From the NCBI GenBank assembly GCA_030762895.1, contig CM061063.1, positions 71,421,836 to 71,485,835 on the forward strand: a stretch of 64,000 nt of DNA, written 5' to 3'. Below are positions 24,300-36,795 of the stretch, piece after piece. Position 1 is the first letter of the stretch; every line of letters starts with the position of its first letter. Both the position numbers and the translations under genes were made by a program. Below the pieces are notes generated by a model. That model ran no database searches. It was not told the origin of the DNA and was given only the letters and a program-made list of their open reading frames with translations. The DNA comes from Sophora flavescens (Eukaryota > Streptophyta > Magnoliopsida > Fabales > Fabaceae).

Positions 24300-26674
24300 T
24301 ACTTCCTGGAGAGAAAGCTGCTAGGCTTAGTCAGCGTATTGGTTTATCTGGGCTGTATGTTCAAGAAGCTCAAGGGCAAGCAGGTGGAATTTGGTGCTTT
24401 TGGGATTCTGCTTGTTGGAAGGTGGAGGTTCTGAGGTGTACATTTCAAAGTGTTCATATGAGTCCTCAATTCCAACCTCGTAGAACTGTTTGGCAGGAAT
24501 TGTGTGTGATTCATGAAGATATGGTTAGGGAATGGATTGTAGCAGGTGATTTCAACTCTATTCTCTATGATCATGAGAGGCTGGGTGGTGCAGAATCCTC
24601 TTCTTCTTCTCAACGGGGCTCATTGGATTTTTTGAATGTTGTTCAGGACTGTGACCTAATAGACATGGGTTTCCAAGATGCCCCGTTTACTTGGCAACGG
24701 AGGAATTTGTTTAAAATGTTGGACATGTTTATCATTAATGAGGAAGGTAGGATTCGGTTCGAGGAAGCTGTTATTCATCACCTCTTAACAATGAAGTCTG
24801 ATCATTGTCCGATGTCGTTGATCCCTTTTAGAGAAAATGTTCATATTCGTAGGAGAAGACCTTTCCGGTTTACTGCTGCATGGTTGACTCATCATGACTT
24901 TCCTAGAGTGATAGCGCGGAGTTAGGGTAAAGAAAGCACGTGGAATGATTCGATAGATAGTTTTCATGCATCTCTTTGTGCATGGAACAAAGGCATCTTT
25001 GGGAATATTTTTAAGAATAAGAAAGAGTACATGCGCAGACTTAATGGTATCGCAAGAAGTCTTTTCGGGGGTCCAAATCCATCTAAGGCTGCAAAAAAAG
25101 CTTTGTAAAGAATATGAGGAGATCCTGATTAATGAAGAACTGTTATGGTTCCAAAAATCGAGAAGTAAATGGCTTTTTGTATGGTAATAAGAATACAAAT
25201 TTTTTTCATGGTTCTACTATTGTGAGAAGAAGGCGTAACAATTATGATAAGTTACAAGATGCTTCGGGTAATTGGCATGAATCCAGAGACTCCTTAGAAG
25301 CTATGGTAACTTCGTATTTTAGCAATTTATTCCTTGATAATGATGAATTTAAACCTTTTTGCCTTTTTGGTTGGTTTCCTCCTCTAGAGGAGGAGGTTAT
25401 TAACTCTTTCTAGAATTCCAACTAACGATGAAATTAAGCCATTTTCTATCAAAGCCAATGGTCTCAAGTTGGTCCTTCCCTTTGTTCTGTAGTTAAGGAT
25501 ATTTTTTTAGATCATAGGAAGTTATGCGGAAATTAATGAGACTTTAATTTGTCTTATTCCTATAGTGGAGGTTGCTACTTCCATTAAGGAGTTCCGTCTA
25601 ATTAGCCTTTGTAATGTCTCCTATAAGGTGGTTACAAAACTTTTGTCTCAAAAACTGCGGACGGTTATGGATCAAATTATCAGCCTCTAACCGCCATAGT
25701 AGTGACAATATTATTATTGCTCAAGAGGTTATTCGTTCTATGAGAGGGAAAAATGCTCCTAAGGGTTGGATGGCTATTAAAATTGACCTTGAAAAAGCTT
25801 ATGATAAGCTTAAATTTGAATTTGTTAGAGAGACTTTAAGGGATATTGGCTTTCCCGGAGATTTTATTTCTCTGGTTTGGCATTGTATCTCTACTCCTAA
25901 AATGAAAATGTTGTGGAATGGGGAATCCTTGGATGAGTTTATTCCTTCTAGAGGGATTAGACAAGGTGACCCCATCTCACCTTATTTATTTGTGCTTTGC
26001 CTAGAAAGACTATCTCATATTATTGATCTAGCAGTTAATAATAATTTTTGGGACCCTATCCAACTTGGTAGAAGGGGTCCAAAATTGTCTCACCTTTGCT
26101 GACGATCTATTATTATATTCAGAGGCTTCTCTTGAAAATGCTTAGATTATTTATACTTGTTTAGATTTATTTCGTGATAGTTCAGGTGAAAAAATAAATG
26201 CGGAGAAAACTAGGATATTTTTATCAGGTAATGTTCATTGGAATGTTAGAACTCAAATTAGTGAGTTCTTGGGTTTCCAAAGAACAGATAACCTAGGAAA
26301 ATATCTTGGGGTTCCTCTTCACCATCAAAGAGTCTCTAGAAGAACCTATAGTAATATTTTGGATAAATCTTCTCTGAGATTGAGCAATTGGAAACCAAAA
26401 ACTTTGTCTTTTGCAGGGAGAATTACTTTAACAAAGTTTGTTTTATCTGCTCTCCCTAGTTATGTAATGCATGTGTCTCTCTTGCCCATGTCTACTTGCG
26501 AGGATATCGACAGAATCAGTAGAAATTTTATCTCTGGGGGGGGAGGGGGGCTCGGATAATCAAAGGAAGGAAGGTTCATTTGGTTGCTTGGAAAGGATAT
26601 TTGCAGGCCCAAAGAAACTGGAGGTTTAGGGATTCGCTCGGCCAAAAATTGTAACCATGCATATATGATGAAAG
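24300..26674 (+). pseudogene. L1-type LINE ORF2, piece 1: endonuclease and reverse transcriptase
   Basis: The endonuclease part holds VAGDFNSIL (about 24540) and SDHCP (about 24800), matching the catalytic blocks of apurinic-like LINE endonucleases. It starts mid-domain, so the element is 5'-truncated and lacks ORF1. The reverse transcriptase part holds KIDLEKAYDK (about 25780), RGIRQGDPISPYLFVLCLE (about 25955) and FADDLLLYS (26095-26121), the catalytic Asp pair, with a frameshift just before it. Several stops and shifts break the frame (about 24922, 25180, 25410-25600, 25688, 26101). The LINE continues at 42242 after the copia-1 insertion. A run of eight G, A, six G lies at 26536-26550. Confidence 0.85.
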
Positions 26675-26935
26675 TGTTGGAACCAGTTTATCACTCAACA
26701 AGGTTCCTCACAAATCACTCGAAGAATTAAGAAAAGCAATAAGAGAGAATAGAATAGTAGAAGAGAGAAGGCAATAGAATTCTGAAAAAATACTTCACAC
26801 ACTCACTGATCTTTATTCATTCACATAACAGGTATTTATACACTAGTAGACTAGTCCCACATGGACTAAGTCAGCTCAACAAACTAACCACTTTCACAAC
26901 TGACACACTAACTGAAATTAACCAACTCCTTAACA
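26675..26935 (-). repeat. copia-1 LTR, copy A
   Basis: 261 bp, TGTTGG...TTAACA. Adjacent on the internal side is CACCTCCCTAA, which on the minus strand is the polypurine tract TTAGGGAGGTG. Confidence 0.9.
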
Positions 26936-27138
26936 CACCTCCCTAATTTCAGTTTACACTAATTCATGATATGCAAGAGCATCACTATGAAGTCAAGCAT
27001 CCCAACTATATATGTTGGCACCAAGCTTCAACATTCATTTGCAGCATATCACGATACAATACTTAGCTGATTACAACAAATTAAATTTGAATTGCAACTA
27101 ACACACAGTTACAAATCATACACATTCACACACCTCCC

Positions 27139-27615
27139 TTAATTCAGATTTGCTAGAGAACACATTCCTAGCTTATCCCTTAGAATTTTAAACCTTTCAA
27201 TCTTCAATGGTTTAGTGAATATGTTAGCAATCTGGTCTTCAGTCTTGCAATATTCCAGCTCCAAGTTCCCTTTGCTAACCTGATCTCTTAGGAAGTGAAA
27301 ACGAGTTTCAAAGTGTTTGCTCCTGCCATGAGCAACTGGATTTCTTGCAAGATTGATTGCTGACTTATTGTCTACCTTCAACTTCATTGGTTTGGATCCC
27401 AGCAGGTTCAGTTCTTTTAACAAAGCTTCAAGCCATAATGCTTGACAAGCTCCTAAGGATGCAGCCACATATTCAGCTTCACAAGAGGACAAGGCTACTA
27501 TGTTCTGCTTTTTTGAGCACCAAGAAACAGAGCTGTTGCAACACATGAAAATGTAGCCAGAAGTACTTTTTCTATCCTCTTTATCGCCACACCAATCAGA
27601 ATCAGTATATCCCAC
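27139..27615 (-). pseudogene. copia-1 RNase H fragment, copy A (frame open)
   Basis: The 158-residue frame reads GYTDSDWCGDKEDRKSTSGY, then SWCSKKQNIVALSSCEAEY, LKVDNKSAINLARNP and IFTKPLK: the Asp, Glu and Asp active-site region of the copia RNase H. It has no gag, integrase or reverse transcriptase in front of it. It carries CAG (Gln) at 27505-27507, where copies B (37069-37071) and C (38234-38236) have a stop, TAG. Confidence 0.85.
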
Positions 27616-27841
27616 AACTTCAGCATTTTTATATGTCAGTTCATTAGGAAATAGTATACCAAAGTCAAGTGTTCCCTTGATATACCTTAATATCCTTTTG
27701 GCTGCAGCATAGTGAGAGATTCTCGGATAATCAAAGGAAGGTTCATTTGGTTGCTTGGAAAGGATATTTGCAGGCCCAAAGAAACTAGAGGTTTAGGGAT
27801 TCGCTCGGCCAAAAATTGTAACCATGCATATATGATGAAAG

Positions 27842-28103
27842 TGTTGGAACCAGTTTATCACTCAACAAGGTTCCTCACCAATCACTCGAAGAATTAAGAA
27901 AAGCAATAAGAGAGAATACAATAGTAGAAGAGAGAAGGCAATATAATTCTGAAAAAAATACTTCACACACTCACTAATCTTTATTCATTCACATAACAGG
28001 TATTTATACACTTGTAGACTAGTCCCACATGGACTAAGTCAGCTCAACAAACTAACCACTTTCATAACTAACACACTAACTAAAATTAACCAACTCCTTA
28101 ACA
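27842..28103 (-). repeat. copia-1 LTR, copy B
   Basis: 262 bp; preceded by GAAAG (27837-27841), the same LINE bases that precede copy A, as expected for a duplicate. Confidence 0.9.
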
Positions 28104-28435
28104 CACCTCCCTAATTTCAGTTTACACTAATTCATGATATGCAAGAGCATCACTATGAAGTCAAGCATCCCAACTATATTGTCACCCAAGCTTCAAAATT
28201 CATTTGCAGCATATCACGATGCAACACTTAGCTGATTACAACAAATTAAATCTGAATTGCAACTAACACACAGCTACAAATCATACACATTGACACACCT
28301 CCCTTAATTCAGATTTGCTAGAGAACACATTCCTAGCTTATCCCTTAGAATTTTAAACCTTTCAATCTTCAATGGTTTAGTGAATCTGTCAGCAATCTCG
28401 TCTTCAGTCTTGCAATATTCCACTACAAGAATAAG

Positions 28436-28740
28436 GTGAATTAGCGACGGAAATTTTGCGACGGTCTCAAAACCGTCGCTAATTTTATGTTTTGCGACGG
28501 CTGAAGCCGTCGCAAATGGTAGAGGAAATTACTGACGGAAGTTCCGTCGCAAATCTGTCAGTAACGTTCCCGCCATTTTACGCGAAATGTTGGCGCCAAT
28601 TTGCGACGGGCATGGCCGTCGCTAATGTGCGACGGATGGTAATTTTGCGACGGTCATTCACAGTTTGCGACGGAATCGTAATTTGCGACGGCCTAGCCGT
28701 CGCTAATATTAAAAGGCCGTCGCTAATTTCCAATATGTAA
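28436..28740. repeat. Left subterminal hairpin array of CACTA-2
   Basis: Many copies of TTGCGACGG and its inverse CCGTCGCTAAT occur, often as direct hairpins such as TTGCGACGGCTGAAGCCGTCGCAAA. Confidence 0.85.
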
Positions 28741-30341
28741 CTCGAACAGTTTTCTTCCTCCCTCAGTTGTCTTCTTCGACGCAAGCTTGTTTCCCTCAGT
28801 TTTCTTCACTGATTGTGTGTGTTTGTGAATGCGGATGTACATGTAGGTCTTCAACATTAACCGGTTTCAAAAACAGCCCAACGCCAACGACGAGGTATTT
28901 CATTTCTCGTTTTTGAATTCTTTTTCTTTTATTTTATTTTTGTTTGTTCACGTGAGTAATCTGTTTGGATTGTGGCATACCGGCATTGCAGACTGTAGCG
29001 GCCTTGATGTGGCGAAACAGGTTCTAAAATTGGGTCCGGATGACCCACTCATACCCAGAACGAAAACACCCTTTCATATCTTTTTTTTTTTTAAATTACT
29101 TACTTCCATATTGTGCATTTCTGCCACTGTTTGTAGGGGCATGCCATTCGTATTTTGCCCATGAAGTCTATCCGTTTTCTCTTTTTAAGGGTTTTTTCAT
29201 CATTTAAGAAATCTCTTTTAGTTTTAGGGTACCCATTCCATTTTGCAAACCAATCTTGTCCTTTCCAAAACACCTACTGCTGCTGTTCTCTCTCGCTGCT
29301 CCACTCTGTTGCAGCAGTGTTCTTTGCATACCCTCAACCAGTGACTTCCAACGTTCTCAGCCAGTTACTGCAAGTTTTTTCTTCTCTCCTACACCGTTGC
29401 ATAGAACTTAGATTTCATTTAAGGAATCACTTTTAATCATTTTGAATGCTTAGAACTTAGATTAGTATTTAACTATTCAAGTTATATTGGATTGAATGTT
29501 TGTGACAAATACAATGGATTTTGAGTATTAATTATGAACATGTCTTTAATTTTATGTATTTTTCTATTTTTGAGTATTTATATGTGTATAATATAAATTA
29601 TTTATAATGTTTTCTAATCTTTGCTATAATATCCGGCTATTTTAATTATTTACATTATAAGTTTTATTAAATTGAAAACCTCTATTCATATAAATGATAT
29701 ATAAGTTTTATTAAATTGAAAACCTCTATTCATATTTATATTTATGATTATATTCAATTTTCTGTTGGGCAGGTTCTTGATTTGTGAAAGTTATATACAT
29801 TTCTAGTTGTGCTAGTGTTGCTCTCATTCTAATTGGTAAGTGATTTTAATTACTTTTTCCTTGTGGTTTAATGTAGTCTATTAAGTGGTTACTATTGATG
29901 CTGTCTTTGCTCTTTAAAAATGAACTATTATGTAACATTAACAAATAAGATAAATGAGGAAAAACATGAGCATGATAAGAATATTACCCAATCACCTATG
30001 CATGTAACCCGACAATTTTTTTATGCTTGTGCTATCGTTTATAAACTACACCATGATCTTTGTTTTTCCTTATTCACTATATGGTTAGTAGCTTGCAATA
30101 AACTATGTGATAAATTATATAGACAATGACTATCCTATTTGGTTTATTTTTCTTTCATTGCTATCAAACCATTGCTCCGATTTAATGGCAATGCAAGTGT
30201 ATGTAGTATTTTTTTTATGATAAATAATGTGTGAATGTGATGCTCTCTTGAATATAACCGTTGAATTTAATGTTTGAAGTGGTTACTTCCTCTATTTGGC
30301 TTTTCATTATAGTTATCTTTTTTTGGGCGCACATGCAGAGG
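28741..30341 (+). promoter_or_regulatory. Presumed promoter, leader and leader introns of the CACTA-2 transposase
   Basis: About 1.6 kb without a convincing coding region. Short frames at 28913-29164 and 29155-29436 have no recognisable domain. GTAAGTG at 29835 and TGCAG at 30334-30338 could be splice sites of a leader intron. The assignment rests on position. Confidence 0.35.
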
Positions 30342-33300
30342 ATGGATTTTGTTCCTTTGAATGGTTCTTGGATGTATGATAGGGTTTATCCGCGTAGAGG
30401 GGGTTAAAACAATCTTTCTTAGATGGTGTTGAAGAATTTATTACCAAGGCAAGTCAACAGGATACTTATAACAATGGGGGGTTGATTAGATGTCCTTGTA
30501 TGAAGTGTGACTGTACATCCGAATTAAGAATGTAGACGATGTGAGGGTCGACCTGTATAAAGTTGGGTTTAGGCCTAATTACTGGATTTGGACAAATCAT
30601 GGAGAAGAAATGCCGCAATTTGATTTTGGCATTGACCAGAATTGCAAGTGGTTCAAGTAGTGGTGCAGAAGTTGGATATGGAGATCATATTGTTTCCATG
30701 GAGGAGATGGTGTGTGACGCTCTTATGATGTCCGGTCGTTTGAGTCCAATAATACAGAAGAGCCTCCTAATGCAGATGCACAAAAATTTTATAATCTCCT
30801 AACAGAGGCAAATAAGCCTTTGTGGGAAGGGTCCCCCGACTCGACGTTATCGATGTGTGTTCAACTGTTATCTGCCAAGTCCAATTGGAGCATACCCGAG
30901 TTAGGCTTGGATTTCATTGCCAAAATGGTTTTGGCCGGGACGCCTTTCAAAGGAGGATTACCCAAGAATTATTATGATGCGAAGAGGTTAATGTCCAAGT
31001 TAGGATTGGAGTCCAAGAGGATTGACTGTTGCCAGAATGGGTGCATGCTCTTTTACGATAATGAATTCGACAAAAATGATGGCGCATTGGTTGAGTGCAG
31101 GTTTTGTCACGCACCAAGGTATCGTCAGCGCAACGCAAGTAGAAGTAATCTAAAACCAGTTCCGGTAAAGTCGATGTTCTACTTGTCAATCATTCCTAGA
31201 TTACGAGAGGATGTTTGCATCGATGCATGCAGAAAAATGACATGGCACCATGAGAATAGGAGGAATGCAGGAGTGTTACGCCATCCTTCGATGGTGAAGC
31301 ATGGAAGCACTTTGATCGGGTGCATCCGGATTTTGCCGTTGATCCTCGTAATGTACGACTTGGGTTATGCTCGGATGGCTTTACCCCATATATCCAAGCC
31401 TCGGCATCACCTTATTCATGTTGGCCCGTTGTTGTTACCCCTTACAATCTTCCTCCCGAAATGTGTATGTCAAAGCCATATATGTTCTTGACTTGCCTGA
31501 TTCCGGGTCCATCTAATCCAAAGGCAGGCATTGATGTATACTTGCAACCTTTGAGTGATGATTTGAAGAGGTTGTGGAATGGTGTTATGACGCATCGATA
31601 TTTCTCGAAAACAAAATTTTAAAATGAAGGCAGCGTTGATGTGGACAATTAATGACTTCCCTGCGTATGGCATGTTGTCTGGTTGGGGGACGCATGGGAA
31701 GCTTGCATGCCCGCATTGTATGGAGCATACGAAGGCATTTACCTTAAAATACGGGGGGAAGTCGTCCTGGTTTGATTCCCATCGCAGGTTCTTACCGAAC
31801 GATCATCAATTTAGAAGGAATAAGAATGCCTTCAAGAAGGGGGCTGTTGAAATGGATGGACCGCCTCCGAGGTTAACACCGGAACAAATTTGGATAAGAA
31901 TCGGGGACTTGCCAAAAGTGATCAAGCTGGGGTTTCCAAATTAGATGGTTACTGGGCAATGGCATAATTGGACAAAGAGGAGTATTTTTGGGATCTTCCT
32001 TATTGGAAAGATAATTTATTGAGGCACAATCTTGATGTAATGCACATTGAAAAAAATTTCTTTGACAACATTTTCAACATTGTGATGAACGTGCATGGCA
32101 AGACCAAAGACAACGATAAGGCTAGAATGGACTTACAGTTGTACTGCAGAGACCGGATTTGGAGCCGAGACATCGGGATAATGGGAAGATGTACAAGCCA
32201 AAGGCCAATTATACTTTGACTATCCAGGAAGCAAGGTTAGTTTGCCAATGGATAAAGGGGCTCAGGATGCCACGATGGTTATTCTTCTAACTTGGCAAGA
32301 TGTCTTTGATGTTATAAAAGGCAAGTTGCATGGGATGAAAAGCCATGATTGTCATGTGTTTATGGAGTGCTTACTTCCTATCGCCTTGATTCGTTGCCCC
32401 CATGTTTTGAATGCCCTTACTGAAATAAGTCAATTCTTCAAGGACTTGTGTTCTGCAACTTTAAGGGAAGACGATTTGACCAGGATGGAACAAAACATTC
32501 CACTAATTTTGTGCAAGCTGGAGAGAATATTCCCCCCTGGCTTCTTTGATTCAATGGAGCATCTTCCGATTCATCTTGCATATGAAGCAAGACTTGGTGG
32601 TCCAGTTCAATATAGGTGGATGTATCCATTTGAAAGGTAATTTAAGTATCACAGTTATTGATCTTATTTCATGCATATTAGTTAATTAATAATAACCTCG
32701 TCATTTTTTAATAGATTCATGGGCGAGTCAAAACGATCGGTGAAAAATAAGGCTAGGGTTGAAGGTTCGATATGTGCGTCTTACTTACACCGTGAGACAA
32801 TTCATTTCTGCTCTCATTATTTCAAACACATGGTTTTGTCTCCAACAACTAGAAGGAACGAAACGGAAAATGAAAGTGGAAGACTACCTGGAACCTTATC
32901 AATTTTTTGTCTTCCCGGTCGTCATTCCGGAAAGGAGTTGACACATTATTTAACGGAGGCAGAGTGGAACTCAGCTCATGTTCATGTATTGATCAATTGC
33001 GCCGAGGTTAAACCATACCATGAGTAAGTATGAGCTTATAATTTTTATTCCTTCGATAGCATATGTCAATTTTCATTGATGTTATCCATATATGTTCAGT
33101 TCATTCTTGTCTTCTCGTGATGCATCTGCTCGTACTCATGAAGATTTTCCAAAATGGTTTAAGCAACAAGTAAGTATCTCCCCATTTATCATTCTGTTAT
33201 TCACTATAATGTATGCGGATAAAAACATATGTCGTTAAACTTTGTGAATAGGTTTACAATGAGGCACCTACTGTCATTAATCAACATTTACGAAACTTGG

Positions 33301-33745
33301 CTGACGGTCCTCCTCGACACAAGTCAAAGAATGGCACACATACTTCGTGAATGGGTACAAATTTCATACTCAATCATGGACAGAAGACAAAACAACAATA
33401 AATAGTGGTGTTTACGTAAAGGGTGAGCCAAGCGGAGTTGCAGATGACTTTTATGGTGTCATACAACACATATATGAGTTGTCATATCGTTATTTAGACT
33501 ACCCTAAGAGAATAGTGTTGTTTTATTGTAATTGGTTCGATCCATCTAGTAGAGGCACTAATTTGAATAAAAAATATAATATTGTGGACATCCAAATGAG
33601 TAGAAGATATCATATGTTTGATCCGTTTATCATGGCACATAATGTGAGACAAGTATATTACGTTCCTTATCCAAAGCAACTCAAACAGAAAAACGAGGTT
33701 GGTGTGTTGCAATCAAGACATAACCATGGTGTAGCATTTAAATAG
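30342..33745 (+). pseudogene. TNP2-type transposase of CACTA-2, decayed
   Basis: Starts MDFVPLNGSWMYDRVYPRRG at 30342; a GLIRCPCMKCDC block follows (transposase-associated domain). The core is spread over 30820-31640 (SMFYLSIIPRLRED; NVRLGLCSDGFTPY; PGPSNPKAGIDVYLQPLSDD), then TINDFPAYGMLSGWGTHGK at about 31640, DLPYWKDNLLRHNLDVMHIE at about 31985, a DUF4218-like part at 32242-32640, and DUF4216 at 33347-33745 (YGVIQHIYELSYRYLDYPKR). A GT at 32639 and AG at 32713-32714 suit an intron. Frameshifts or stops fall near 30404, 30535, 31300, 31620, 31945 and 32220. Close in layout to the CACTA-1 protein but clearly different in sequence. Confidence 0.85.
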
Positions 33746-34043
33746 ATGTTTCTTAGTTGTATGAGCCATATCAAACAGATGAAATGTCACGTGCAAATGA
33801 GGTCATTGAAGTAGAACCAATCTCATGTTTACAAGACACACAAGTTGTAGGGGAAGAAGTGGATACCTCCAGCTTGACATCAAATCAAGTCATTCCGGAT
33901 GAAGATGTTGAAGAAGCGAGAATCAACAGAAGATGAAGAAGATGAAGATGGCTATGAATATGACACTAGCTCAAATTCGACTAACAAATACTTTATTTAT
34001 TTTAGTGATGTATTTTGTATTAGGTAGTATTGTCATTGTCATA

Positions 34044-34315
34044 ACTTTAAGTTCATTATGATTAGCATCATTTTCCATTATTTACAAATGTGTGTTTGTG
34101 CTTACTTTAAGTTAATTATTATCACCATCATTTTCCATTATTTACAAATGTGTGTTTGTGCTTACTTTAAGTTAATTATTATCACCATCATTTTCCATTA
34201 TTTACAAATGTGTGTTTGTGCTTACTTTAAGTTAATTATTATCACCATCAATTTCCATTATTTGCAAATTTGTGTTTTGGTTACTTTTAATTAATTATTA
34301 TTAGCATCATTTTTC
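34044..34315. repeat. 60-bp minisatellite in CACTA-2
   Basis: About four and a half units of 60 bp: the blocks 34081-34140 and 34141-34200 are identical, 34201-34260 has one change, and 34261-34315 is diverged. It lies between the two CACTA-2 genes. The open frame across it is a by-product of the unit length being divisible by three. Confidence 0.95.
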
Positions 34316-34325
34316 ACTATAGACA

Positions 34326-36204
34326 TGGCTGATGGTAAGGGAAAGGGTAAGGCACTGCTGGAGGGGCACGTCGTCGTGGTCGACCTCGCTTTGTGACACG
34401 GACAGTCGATGACGGATTCGTGTCCCTCCCATCTACATCTGTTACACTACGCCCACCGCCCACACCCATGCCTCCACATGATATGGCACCAGCACCCCCA
34501 CCTGTTGCTCCGGCCCACTCGGTTCATGGACACCTCCATTGGGATCACGATGATGCCCACCCCGAGGATTCCGACTCAGACCCATGCAGACAATTCCGGA
34601 CAACCAGATGCATCGGGGGTAGATTTACCCATGGACGGTGATCATCGGTCTCATGGTGATGACGAGGAGACTTATGGATATTCCTCGCCTATATCATCGG
34701 ATGATGAGGAGATCGAGGTTATGTCGGATGGCCGAGTTATTGTTACCCCGGCCGGTAAAGGGTAAGAAAGATCTCAAATATTGTTATTTTATTGTTGATT
34801 GCAGATTTTATATGTATGTGTATTGATTGTTCTCATGTTCTATTGATAAGGTTCCTTCCGTCGAGAAAATCTGCAGAGGCCGTCACGTATGCGATTACAT
34901 CTCGGTTTGATCGGGCCTGGAAGCATTGGAGTGAGCTTGAGGATCAGGATCGGGATCGATTCTTTGCGGCTTTTAAGGTATTTTTGTACTTTTGAATTTA
35001 CTTCCATTTTTTAGTTACTTTTAATGTTTCTTTAGTTTATTATTATCCTAAAAATATTATATTCTCCTTATTTACAGGAGAAGGCTGCTTGGAGAGTAGA
35101 GCATTCCGCTGATGTAGAGATAATTTTTCATCAAAAAGCGAGCAAACGCCTCTCCGAGTTGTTGACTAGATATCGGAAAAAGGGACAGCGTCCAAAATGG
35201 TGTTTCCCACCCATTTGGGAGGAGCTATGTGCTTCTTGGGCTACACCTGAATTTAAGAAAAAATCCGCCAGGCAAAGCTCAACGGGGCCTCGGAAAAGGG
35301 TGGGAGCCTCGCACACCTGGCGGCGGCATCGAATCGGGGAGCATGCTCGACGCCTTGTAAGTTCCAACATCATATTTTGTTAATTCATTAGATGTCTGGC
35401 TATTAAGGTAGTGTAACTTCAAATATGAACAAGTTTTTTTTTTGGTGCAGGCTAGGGAGCTTGGCCGTAGCGTCAAGCCGGTTGAGCTTCATGCCCGAAC
35501 TCATACTAGGAAGGGTACGGCGAGTATGTAGATGAGCGTTCTAGACGCACTCGGGTGATTTACATGTCTCTTTGTTGGAAATTATTTTTATTTTATATTT
35601 AATAATTATGGTCATTTTGTATGATTATGTGTATCAATTTTAATGACAGGAGGACTATCGTGATAAGTTATCTCAGGTTCGGTCTCAGGCAGCCTCATCT
35701 TCCCCTTCTTCCACCACACTTGACCCGGAGGTGGAAGCCCAATTGGAGTTGCGAGGCATGGGTCGATGTTTGGCCCGGTAAGAACAAGGGTCGCATATAT
35801 GGTATGGGAGACCTAGCCGAGAACTATCGACGGGTGCTCCAAAGATCTTCACTCGGCAGAGTCGAGCATCGTCCGAAGACTAGGCCTCGCCGATCTCATG
35901 AGTCTGCGCAGAGATGGTAAAGATGCGGAGAAACTGGCGACTCAGGATGAGATCAATCGACACTGCTTACTCAACAAACACAGATGATGGAGCAGATAGA
36001 GATGATGGCAGCTACACAGAGAGAGCTCATGTTGCGTTTAGGAACCAGCACCCCTCGCCCACGATCGCGGCAGAGAGACCAACACCTTCACGGCACCCCT
36101 CACCACGCCCACGACCACCACCACCGTCCCGACTCGAGGGTCATCAGCATACAAGTGGCGAGGATGATCAATCCTTTACTGATTTGTTATCATGGGGGCT
36201 ATAG
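34326..36204 (+). pseudogene. Second CACTA-2 gene, Transposase_24 (Ptta/En/Spm) type, broken
   Basis: Begins MADGKGKGK at 34326, then loses frame; a basic then Pro/His-rich part (34393-34620), an acidic part (SSDDEEIEVMSDG, about 34690) and the conserved part in pieces joined by GT/AG introns: RKSAEAVTYAITSRFDRAWKH (from about 34866), EKAAWRVEHSADVEIIFHQK (about 35079), LLTRYRKKGQRPKWCFPPIW (about 35160), ARELGRSVKPVELHARTHT (about 35450). Plausible introns: 34976-35078 and 35357-35448. Members of this family are the DNA-binding partner of TNP2. Frame breaks near 34350, 34600, 35520 and 35780 suggest it is not functional, though some could be unseen introns. Confidence 0.65.
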
Positions 36205-36486
36205 AGAGGGTTATTAGTTTTTTTGATATTATATTTTATTTTGTATGATACACTCTGTCAAAACAATTTGCTTTTATTTATGAATTTTATTTATTGTTTA
36301 AAATTATTATTCATTTATCATAATATAGTCTAAATTCTAATTAATATACAAAATAACTAATGTTTATATTAATTTTGAATTTTATATTAAATATTAAATA
36401 ATTATTAAAAAATACTTTAAATTTTAAATAATTAATTAATAAAAAATTACTGTATTAAATTATTTAGTTTTAGAAAAATGTGTAGC
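36205..36486. other. AT-rich non-coding end of CACTA-2
   Basis: No gene or repeat recognised between the second gene and the right subterminal array. Confidence 0.5.
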
Positions 36487-36795
36487 AATTTGCGACGGCT
36501 ATTCCGTCGCTAATTTACGTTGATTTGCGACGGTTAGGCCGTCGCTAATTTACGTTGATTTGCGACGGCTAAGCCGTCGCTAATTTCTCAAAATTTGCGA
36601 CGGCTAAGCCGTCGCAAATCAACATAATTTAGCGACGGAATAAGCCGTCGCTAATTAGCGACGGTCATTTAAAAAACCCAGTAAAACCTTTGCGACGACC
36701 TAACTTGTGACGGATTTATGGCCGTCGCAAATCCGTCAGAAACATGTGTTTTGCGACGGATTTAAGCTTTTTGCGACGGCCTTTGGCCCTCGCTA
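36487..36795. repeat. Right subterminal hairpin array of CACTA-2
   Basis: Repeats of TTTGCGACGGCTAAGCCGTC and inverse; includes adjacent perfect hairpins at 36565-36580 and 36595-36618. Confidence 0.88.

Larger units (their letters stand above)
26551..27721. repeat. Copy A of a triplicated LINE/copia junction unit
   Basis: The unit starts in the LINE (CTCGGATAATCAAAGG), crosses the copia-1 3' LTR and ends within copia-1 RNase H coding sequence (GTGAGAGATT). Copy B starts at 27722 and copy C at 37286. Copy A is 1171 bp; B without CACTA-2 and C are each 1165 bp. The junction shares only CT between the two parents. Copy A keeps a 4-bp GAAG absent from B and C. Confidence 0.9.

Noticed and set aside
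26675..28103. Two solo LTRs of copia-1 from independent insertions
   Set aside because: Both are preceded by the same LINE bases and the same GAAAG and followed by the same internal sequence, so they are tandem copies, not new insertions.
34044..34315. CRISPR-like regular repeat
   Set aside because: The units are contiguous with no unique spacers; it is a plant minisatellite inside a transposon.
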